Assembly: GCA_905479265.1 (NCBI GenBank)
Contig: CAJQLX010000013.1
Span: forward strand, 50,337-114,336
Length of the DNA: 64,000 bases
Reading direction: 5' to 3'
Source: an uncultured Alphaproteobacteria bacterium
GTDB lineage: Bacteria; Pseudomonadota; Alphaproteobacteria; UBA7985
Made by a program: the position numbers and the translations under genes
Notes under the pieces: generated by a model
What the model saw: the letters and a program-made list of their open reading frames with translations, nothing else
The model's database searches: none
What the model was told of the DNA's origin: nothing
In this document: one piece after another, positions 57,864 through 64,000 of the stretch
How positions within the stretch are numbered: the first letter of the stretch is position 1
Layout: every line of letters begins with the position of its first letter

Positions 57864-60323
57864 TTGACCGACTCAACGCCCCTGCCGACACAAGCGCCTG
57901 TGGTCATCATTGGCGGCGGCATCATTGGGACTTCGACGCTGTACCATCTGGCCCAGCGCGGTGTTTCGGCGGTCTTGGTCGAGCGAAAGAAACTGGCCAG
58001 CGGCACCACGTGGCACGCCGCCGGGATTGTTGGACAGTTGCGCGACAGCACGGCGCAAACCGAACTGGGCAAATACACGGCCAAGCTGTTCCAAACACTG
58101 GAAGAAGAAACCGGCCAAGGCACGGGCTATAAGCAAAACGGCACCATCAACCTCGCGCTCAGCGATGTCCGGCATGAACAGAACCTGCGCGCGCACGATC
58201 ATGCCTATCGCATGGGGATTGAGAGCCAGTTGCTCGACCGGGGCGCGCTGGCTGAATTCTGGCCGTGGATCGAATGCGACGACGTTCTTTCTGCGTTTTA
58301 CGTGCCAGCGAATGGGCAGGTAAACCCGCTGGATACGACCGTCGCACTGGCCAAGGGCGCGAAGAACCGGGGCGGTCAGATTTTTGAAAACACCACCGTC
58401 CAGCGGCTGGAGATTCATCAGGGCAGCGTGGTCGGGGTGGTCACCGATCGCGGAACCATTCGAACGGACAAGGTCGTCTTGGCCGCCGGCATGTGGAGCC
58501 ACTTGTTTGCCAAATCCCACGGCATCACCCTGCCACTGCACGCAGCGGAGCATTTCTACATCGTCACGGAACCGCTGGCGGATTTACCCTCTAACCAGCC
58601 GATTTTGAACATTTCCGAGGAGCGCACGTACTGGAAAGAGGACGCCGGTAAGCTGCTGGTCGGCGGGTTTGAAGAATGGGGCAAAGCCTATGGTCAGGAC
58701 GGCATTCCCGCCAGCTTTGAATTCGACGAATTGCCCTTTGATCTCGAACACGCGACCCCAGAGCTAGAGCGCATGTTTGCCCGAATGCCAACGCTGCACG
58801 ATCTGGGTGTGAGGACGTTTTTCAATGGGCCGGAAAGCTTTACCCCCGATGGACGCCCCTATCTGGGTCCAGCGCCGGAGGTCGATGGGGTCTTTCTTGC
58901 AGCGGGGATGAATTCAAACGGCATTCTGAACGCCGGCGGGGTCGGCTTGACCATGGCGCAATGGCTGATCGATGGCGCTCCATCACGTTCGATGCTTCCC
59001 CTTTTGGCCGCTCGCGCGCACCCTTTCCAGCAAAACACCGCCTATAACGCCGAGCGCGCAGCGGAAAGCGTGGGCTTTCACTATGGTCTGCACTGGGCAG
59101 GCCGACAGGTGCACAGCGCGCGCGGAATCCGCCGGGTGCCTTTGCACAGCGCGCTCAAAGCCGCTGGCGCAGCCTTTGCCGAGCGTATTGGGTGGGAAGT
59201 GCCGATGGTCTACGGCACACCGTGGGAGAATCGCCCGTCGCTGGCGTGGAAGCCGTGGTCGGCGCAGGTCCGCGCAGAATCCCTTGCGGCCCGCGATGCC
59301 GCCGCGCTGGTGGACCAGTCCATGTACGCCAAAATCATGGTCCAAGGGCCAGACGCCGCAAAGGCGCTGAACCGGGTCTGTAGCGCACAAATCGACGTCG
59401 ATGTTGGCGCGTCGGTCTACACACCATTTTTGAACGAGCGCGGCGGGATCGAAGCTGACGTCACAGTCACGCGCTTGGCCGAGCAGCGGTTTCTGGTGAT
59501 TGGTGGCCACCCCAGCCAAATCCGCGACCAGCACGCCATAGCCCGCCATGCTGACCCCAACTGGCGCTTTGAAATCTTTGATGCAACAGCGGCCTTTGCC
59601 CTGCTGTCGCTGCACGGACCAAAGGCGCGGGCGATTCTGCAGACCCTGTCCGGCAACGACCTCTCCGCCACCAACCTACCCTTTGGCGGTGCAGCAGAGA
59701 TCGACTTGGCCCACGCGCGGGTGTGGGTTATCCGGCGGTCATTCCTGGGCGAACTTGGGTTCGAAATTCTGGTATCTACAGAATTCGCCGCTGGCGTCTA
59801 TGAGGCTATTTTGGCAGCGGGTGAGCCCCTTGGCCTGCGGCACATGGGCATGTTCGCGCTTAACGCCTGCCGCATCGAAAAGGGCTTTCTGCATTTTGGG
59901 CACGACATTGGTGAAGACGACAGCCCGCTGGAAGTCGGCCTTGGCTTTGCCGTCGATTGGAACAAACCGGCCTTTGTTGGCCGTGACGCGCTGCTGGAAC
60001 AGCGCTCAAAATTTGGCAACAACACCGCGCATCGAACCGCTGCGGTGTATGTGCCGGGATTGCAGGCCGAGCACGGCCCTTATCTGATCCACAACGAGCC
60101 CATTTGGCGCGACAGCACGATTGTCGGACACGTCACTTCGGGTGATTTTGGTTTTCGGCTTGGCGGGGTCTATGGTTTGGTAACGCTGCATCAGGACGGG
60201 GGCGTGAGCCGCCCATGGATTGAAGGCGGCGGGTTTGAGGTTCAAATCGCCGGAACGCGCTACCCCATCGAACTCAGCCTGCGCGGGTTTTACGATCCAG
60301 CAGGTGAGCGGATGCGGGGCTAG
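57864..60323 (+). CDS. FAD-dependent oxidoreductase-GcvT fusion (dimethylglycine/sarcosine dehydrogenase-like)
   Basis: An 819-residue protein. Residues ~10-390 are a DAO FAD domain with 'VVIIGGGIIGTSTLYHLAQRG'-type Rossmann motif and H51 in 'SGTTWHAAGIVG', equivalent to the covalent FAD-linked histidine of DMGDH. A FAO_M linker follows, then GcvT folate-binding domains (~430-819). Such enzymes oxidatively N-demethylate and pass formaldehyde to tetrahydrofolate. The TTG at 57864 is chosen because GGAGG lies 8 bases before it; a GTG at 57825 would place the ribosome site inside the gene. Substrate may be dimethylglycine, sarcosine or another N-methyl compound. Confidence 0.88.
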   Translation: MTDSTPLPTQAPVVIIGGGIIGTSTLYHLAQRGVSAVLVERKKLASGTTWHAAGIVGQLRDSTAQTELGKYTAKLFQTLEEETGQGTGYKQNGTINLALSDVRHEQNLRAHDHAYRMGIESQLLDRGALAEFWPWIECDDVLSAFYVPANGQVNPLDTTVALAKGAKNRGGQIFENTTVQRLEIHQGSVVGVVTDRGTIRTDKVVLAAGMWSHLFAKSHGITLPLHAAEHFYIVTEPLADLPSNQPILNISEERTYWKEDAGKLLVGGFEEWGKAYGQDGIPASFEFDELPFDLEHATPELERMFARMPTLHDLGVRTFFNGPESFTPDGRPYLGPAPEVDGVFLAAGMNSNGILNAGGVGLTMAQWLIDGAPSRSMLPLLAARAHPFQQNTAYNAERAAESVGFHYGLHWAGRQVHSARGIRRVPLHSALKAAGAAFAERIGWEVPMVYGTPWENRPSLAWKPWSAQVRAESLAARDAAALVDQSMYAKIMVQGPDAAKALNRVCSAQIDVDVGASVYTPFLNERGGIEADVTVTRLAEQRFLVIGGHPSQIRDQHAIARHADPNWRFEIFDATAAFALLSLHGPKARAILQTLSGNDLSATNLPFGGAAEIDLAHARVWVIRRSFLGELGFEILVSTEFAAGVYEAILAAGEPLGLRHMGMFALNACRIEKGFLHFGHDIGEDDSPLEVGLGFAVDWNKPAFVGRDALLEQRSKFGNNTAHRTAAVYVPGLQAEHGPYLIHNEPIWRDSTIVGHVTSGDFGFRLGGVYGLVTLHQDGGVSRPWIEGGGFEVQIAGTRYPIELSLRGFYDPAGERMRG

Positions 60324-60349
60324 GCGCAACAGGCGAAAGGGAGAAAAGC

Positions 60350-61591
60350 ATGAGCACAACCATCCTCGTTATTGGCACCTATGACACCAAGGACGCCGAG
60401 CTGAATTACGTCTGTGACACGATCCGGGCGCAAGGGGGCGCGGTCCTTTCCATGGATGTCAGCGTGCTGGGCGACCCGACAGCACCAACCGACATTTCCA
60501 AGCACGACGTCGCGGCAGCCGCCGGGAAAACCATCCAGGACGCCATCGACGCGGGCGATGAGAACTTGGCCATGCAAATCATGGCCAAGGGCGCGGCTGG
60601 CCTGTGTGCGAGGTTGCATGCGGAGGGTAAAATTGACGGTATGATCGGGCTGGGCGGGACCATGGGAACGGACTTGGTTCTCGATTGCGCCCAAGCCTTG
60701 CCGATGGGGGTGCCGAAGTTCGTGGTTTCCACGGTCTCGTTCTCCCCACTGATCCCGGCAGACCGCCTGTCGCCGGATATTCAGATGATCCTTTGGGCCG
60801 GGGGGCTTTATGGGCTCAATTCCGTCTGCAAATCCTCGCTCAGCCAAGCTGCTGGCGCTGTTTTAGGCGCGGCGAATGCGGTGGAAAAGCCGGTTCGAGA
60901 CCGCCCCGTGATCGGCATGACCAGTTTGGGGTCATCGTGCCTGATGTATATGAAACGTCTGCGCGACCCCTTGCTCGAACGCGGTTTTGAGGTTGCTGTC
61001 TTCCACGCAACGGGCATGGGCGGGATGGCGTTTGAAGCCTTGGCGCGCCAAGGCTACTTCGCCGCTGCACTGGACCTTGCACTGCCAGAGCTGGGAAACC
61101 TGATGGTTGGGTCCGTGGTCAACGCCGGCGAAGACCGCATGACCAACGCCGGCGCCGCTGGCGTGCCACAGATCGTCTCGCCGGGCTGCGCGGACCTGAT
61201 CGATTTTGCAGGCTGGCAGGAGATTCCGGCCGCCTACCAAGACCGTCCCTTTCACGCGCACAACCGCTTGGTGAAGTCCTCTGGCCTGTCAGGTGATGAA
61301 CGCCGGCAGCTCATCCGACTCATCGCCGAGCGGCTGGAACAGGCCAAAGGGCCCGTGCACTTTTTGATGCCTCTGCAGGGGGTCGAGGAGTGGGACAAAC
61401 CCGGCGAACCCGCCTATGACCCCGACGCACTGGATGCCATGATCGACGAAGTGCGCAAATCCATCACTGTCCCAAAAAGCGAAGTAGACGCCCACATCAA
61501 CGACCAAGCCTATGCGGACGCTGTTCTAGCCATTGTTGATGGATGGATCGCAGACGGCACGCTTTCCATGTCCGTCTCGTCCGCTGCTTGA
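60350..61591 (+). CDS. Tm-1-like (UPF0261) ATP-binding domain protein
   Basis: A 413-residue protein of the Tm-1-like family, named after the tomato Tm-1 virus-resistance protein. Typical text is 'ILVIGTYDTKDAELNYVCD', 'GLGGTMGTDLVLDCAQALP', 'IGMTSLGSSCLMYMKRL' and 'PHFHAHNRLV'-type end ('RPFHAHNRLVKSSGLSGDE'). Bacterial members are poorly characterised and often lie in catabolic operons next to a TIM-barrel partner, which is absent here. It lies 26 bases after the DMGDH-like gene and 10 bases before the TMADH-like gene. Confidence 0.85.
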   Translation: MSTTILVIGTYDTKDAELNYVCDTIRAQGGAVLSMDVSVLGDPTAPTDISKHDVAAAAGKTIQDAIDAGDENLAMQIMAKGAAGLCARLHAEGKIDGMIGLGGTMGTDLVLDCAQALPMGVPKFVVSTVSFSPLIPADRLSPDIQMILWAGGLYGLNSVCKSSLSQAAGAVLGAANAVEKPVRDRPVIGMTSLGSSCLMYMKRLRDPLLERGFEVAVFHATGMGGMAFEALARQGYFAAALDLALPELGNLMVGSVVNAGEDRMTNAGAAGVPQIVSPGCADLIDFAGWQEIPAAYQDRPFHAHNRLVKSSGLSGDERRQLIRLIAERLEQAKGPVHFLMPLQGVEEWDKPGEPAYDPDALDAMIDEVRKSITVPKSEVDAHINDQAYADAVLAIVDGWIADGTLSMSVSSAA

Positions 61592-61601
61592 GAACGCCAA
61601 A

Positions 61602-63653
61602 ATGGACCCCCGCTTTGCCCCCCTGTTTGAACCGCTGAAAATCGGTCCAGTCACCGCGCCAAACCGGTTTGCGGTCATGCCCTATGCCAACGGTCACTCG
61701 TACTTGATGCCAAACGGCGCGATGGGTGTGCGGGCGATGCGGGCTGAGGGGGGATGGGGGATTGTCGGGATGCAGCTCTCGGAGATTGACCCGACCTCAG
61801 ACCTCGCGGGATTGCCCTATGAACGGCTGTGGGACAACGAGGATGTTGCCGTGCATGCCCAGTCGGTTGCCCGCATTCACGCGCATGGAGCGCTAGCGTC
61901 GATCGAGCTGGCACACACGGGCTTGCGCTCTCGTGGGATTTCGACAGGCTACCCCGTTATGGGGCCATCCAGCGCCTCGACCCTGCGCCCCGAAATGCCC
62001 TTTATGGGCAAAGCCATGGACTTGGCCGATATCCGAGCCTTTCGCGCCAGTCACCGGGCCGCTGTTCGCCGTGCGGTGCAGGCGGGATACGATATCGCCT
62101 ACGTCTATGCGGCCCACGATGCGTCCTTGCTGTGGCATTTCCTTTCGCCCGCTTACAACCAGCGCAGTGACGGCTATGGCGGATCGTTTGAGAACCGGCT
62201 ACGGCTGCTGCGCGAAGTGCTTGAAGACGCCAAGGAAGAGGCCGGTTCCAACATGGCCATCGCCCTGCGTTTCGCGGTTCACGAAGCCGGTGGCCCGCGC
62301 AAAATCCTGTTCGACGGCGAAGGCCGCGCCGTGGTCGAAGCGCTGTCCGACGTGCCCGATTTATGGGATGTGAACATCTCTGGCTGGTCTCGCGACAGCG
62401 GCACATCACGCTACGACACAGAGGGATTTCAGGAAGAATTCACCGCTTTTGTCAAACAAGTAACCCAACGGCCAGTGGTTGGCGTGGGGCGATTCACCTC
62501 TCCGGACACCATGGTTAGCCAGTTGAAGCGCGGCGTGTTGGATATGATTGGCAGCGCCCGCGCGTCAATCGCAGACCCCTTTCTGCCCAATAAAATCCGT
62601 GAAGGCCGCTTGGATGATATTCGCGAATGCATCGGCTGTAATGTCTGTGTCGGGGTCGAGATGGACGGCGTCGTTGTGCGCTGTACCCAGAACCCCACCA
62701 TGTCAGAAGAATGGCGGCGCGGGTGGCATCCAGAGCATGTTCCAGCAGCCAATACCCCCGCCAGCGTCCTGATCATCGGCGGCGGTCCCGCAGGCTTAGA
62801 AGCCGCTCTGACACTTGGCCGCGCGGGGCATGCCGTCACGGTTGCTGAGGCGGGTGAAGAATGGGGCGGACGCGTTGCCCGAGAAAGCCGGATCAGCAAC
62901 TTGGCCGCCTATGGCCGCGTGCGCGATTACCGGCTGTATCAATTGGGTCAACTCGGCAACGCTGACTTGTATCTGCAAAGCCCCATGGACGCCAAGAGCG
63001 TGGCGGACATGCAGGCTGATCACGTGCTGGTTGCAACAGGTTCGCATTGGCTCAACACCGGTCGAGGCCGGACGAATTTTGATGCAATCCCCGGTTTCGC
63101 AGACGTGGCGTTTACCCCGGATGACCTGCTCAACCCCGGCGGCCTGCGCGACATCACCGGGCCGGTTGTGATCTATGACGACGACCACTACTACATGGCC
63201 AACGCACTGGCGGCTGATTTGGCGCAGCGCGGGCTGGAGGTTCATTGGGTCTCACCAGCCGCCGCTTTGGGCGGATGGACCGCCAACACACTGGAATATC
63301 CGCGCATTCTGGCCGAAATGAACCGGCTGGGCGTACACATGCACCCGAACAGCACGGCTCAAGCGTGGTCCAGCGCCGGGCTACAGCTCGCGCGTACAGA
63401 CAGTGGCGAGGCCTTGCCAGAAATCCCGGCAGCGACGCTTGTTTGCGTGGGACTGCGCGCGCCAAACTTGGTGCTGTCGGCGGCGCTGACCCAAGCGGGT
63501 ATCAACCATCGCCTGATCGGTGACGCCGAAGCGCCCGGGCCCATTCAGGGCGCGGTGTACTCCGGCCATCGTCACGCGCGCGAAGTCCTGGGCACCGAGC
63601 CTGAAGACCGCATCTTCAAGCGCGAGCGCCCTGTCGTTTTCGACCCCCGCTAG
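61602..63653 (+). CDS. Trimethylamine-dehydrogenase/DgcA-like Fe-S flavoprotein
   Basis: A 683-residue OYE-family flavoprotein. Residues ~1-360 form the FMN TIM barrel ('PLKIGPVTAPNRFAVMPYAN', 'SPAYNQRSDGYGGSFENRLR'). The [4Fe-4S] cysteines are in 'ECIGCNVCVGVEMDGVVVRC'. Residues ~395-683 are an ADP/FAD-binding half ('VLIIGGGPAGLEAALTLGRA'). The family includes trimethylamine, dimethylamine and histamine dehydrogenases and the dimethylglycine demethylase DgcA. Operon context with a DMGDH-like protein supports an N-demethylase. ATG 61602 is used; the frame extends into the upstream gene. Confidence 0.88.
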   Translation: MDPRFAPLFEPLKIGPVTAPNRFAVMPYANGHSYLMPNGAMGVRAMRAEGGWGIVGMQLSEIDPTSDLAGLPYERLWDNEDVAVHAQSVARIHAHGALASIELAHTGLRSRGISTGYPVMGPSSASTLRPEMPFMGKAMDLADIRAFRASHRAAVRRAVQAGYDIAYVYAAHDASLLWHFLSPAYNQRSDGYGGSFENRLRLLREVLEDAKEEAGSNMAIALRFAVHEAGGPRKILFDGEGRAVVEALSDVPDLWDVNISGWSRDSGTSRYDTEGFQEEFTAFVKQVTQRPVVGVGRFTSPDTMVSQLKRGVLDMIGSARASIADPFLPNKIREGRLDDIRECIGCNVCVGVEMDGVVVRCTQNPTMSEEWRRGWHPEHVPAANTPASVLIIGGGPAGLEAALTLGRAGHAVTVAEAGEEWGGRVARESRISNLAAYGRVRDYRLYQLGQLGNADLYLQSPMDAKSVADMQADHVLVATGSHWLNTGRGRTNFDAIPGFADVAFTPDDLLNPGGLRDITGPVVIYDDDHYYMANALAADLAQRGLEVHWVSPAAALGGWTANTLEYPRILAEMNRLGVHMHPNSTAQAWSSAGLQLARTDSGEALPEIPAATLVCVGLRAPNLVLSAALTQAGINHRLIGDAEAPGPIQGAVYSGHRHAREVLGTEPEDRIFKRERPVVFDPR

Positions 63654-63654
63654 A

Positions 63655-64000
63655 CTAACAGGTGTAGTTCATCCCAATGCGACCACCATCGACATAGATG
63701 GTCTCGCCGGTTACGTAGCTGGACTTGGGCGAACACAGGAAAGCCACCACGTCGGCGATTTCCTCGACCGTACCCACGCGCTTGAGCGGCGTACGGCTCA
63801 TCACGCGGGCCATGGCGGTCGGGTCCGCGTTCACGCCGGCCATCATCTCCGTATCAATCGAACCCGGTCCAACAGCATTCACGCGGATGTTGCTTTCTGC
63901 CAAGGCGAGCGCGGCAGATTTGGTGATTTGGTTCACACCGCCCTTAGACGCGCAGTAAGCCGGGATGGTCGGAATGGCGACCACGGCATTAATCGAAGAC
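63655..64000 (-). CDS. Short-chain dehydrogenase/reductase, 3' part (truncated by window edge)
   Basis: The C-terminal 114 residues of an SDR. The frame continues past 64000, reading '[21 protein letters not shown]' with the catalytic Ser and Tyr-x-x-x-Lys. The downstream blocks are '[15 protein letters not shown]' and '[20 protein letters not shown]'. It is convergent with the TMADH-like gene, one base after its stop. The N-terminus and cofactor motif lie outside the window; substrate unknown. Confidence 0.88.
   Translation of the reverse strand, partial: SSINAVVAIPTIPAYCASKGGVNQITKSAALALAESNIRVNAVGPGSIDTEMMAGVNADPTAMARVMSRTPLKRVGTVEEIADVVAFLCSPKSSYVTGETIYVDGGRIGMNYTC

Overview
The window is a GC-rich, densely packed bacterial chromosome segment with about 50 protein genes, many coupled by 1-4 base stop/start overlaps. 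Gene content (PaaABCDE with PaaZ, PaaX and a TetR regulator; an iol cluster with an IolC-DUF2090 fusion and an RpiR-type regulator; many periplasmic binding proteins; GcvT-fused FAD demethylase-type oxidoreductases) suggests an Alphaproteobacterium, plausibly a marine or plant-associated heterotroph of Rhodobacterales/Rhodospirillales type. The genus cannot be fixed from sequence alone. No rRNA, tRNA, CRISPR array or intact transposase gene was seen.

Layout. 1-3.6 kb: 3' part of a DUF917 gene facing a phyH-phnM pair (dioxygenase and phosphonate-pathway diphosphatase), then a secreted histidine-rich SH3b protein. 3.7-13 kb: a peptide/nickel-type ABC transporter (binding protein, two permeases, two ATPases) on the minus strand, a LysR regulator, and divergently an amidohydrolase followed by a CobW-family GTPase. 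13.1-22.2 kb: phenylacetate degradation, with paaABCDE, then paaI-paaK-tetR on the minus strand diverging from paaZ-paaX around a TetR-like operator. 22.2-25.1 kb: an SDR, an amidase and an L,D-transpeptidase lipoprotein. 25.4-37.9 kb: a hydantoinase, hydantoin/Asp-Glu racemase, DapA-type lyase, ectoine-hydrolase-like M24 protein and DsbA-like isomerase, followed by a polyamine-type ABC transporter, a second racemase and the permeases and binding protein of an amino-acid ABC transporter.

38-57.8 kb: a large inositol/sugar-acid region. On the minus strand a sugar ABC transporter (binding protein, permease, single-domain ATPase) is followed by iolB, an IlvD/Edd dehydratase, a PhyH dioxygenase, an HTD2-type hydratase and MmgE/PrpD, ending in a 41-codon open frame beside 27-bp tandem repeats. 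On the plus strand lie iolD, iolE, a Gfo/Idh dehydrogenase and an RpiR regulator, then divergent iolG and a second set: an IolC-DUF2090 fusion, a second IolC-like kinase, a second IolB and IolJ. Matching AT-rich palindromes in both divergent iol promoter regions are probable IolR operators. 57.8-64 kb: a dimethylglycine/sarcosine-dehydrogenase-like FAD-GcvT protein, a Tm-1-like protein, a trimethylamine-dehydrogenase-like flavoprotein and the 3' part of an SDR gene.

The segment looks like a string of catabolic islands, each pairing transport, regulation and degradation: peptide-like or amide substrates, phenylacetate, hydantoin-like compounds, inositols and N-methylated amines. The least explained parts are the IlvD-PhyH-hydratase-PrpD tail of the inositol transporter operon, the hydantoinase/M24/DapA module, and the tandem IolC and IolB paralogues.
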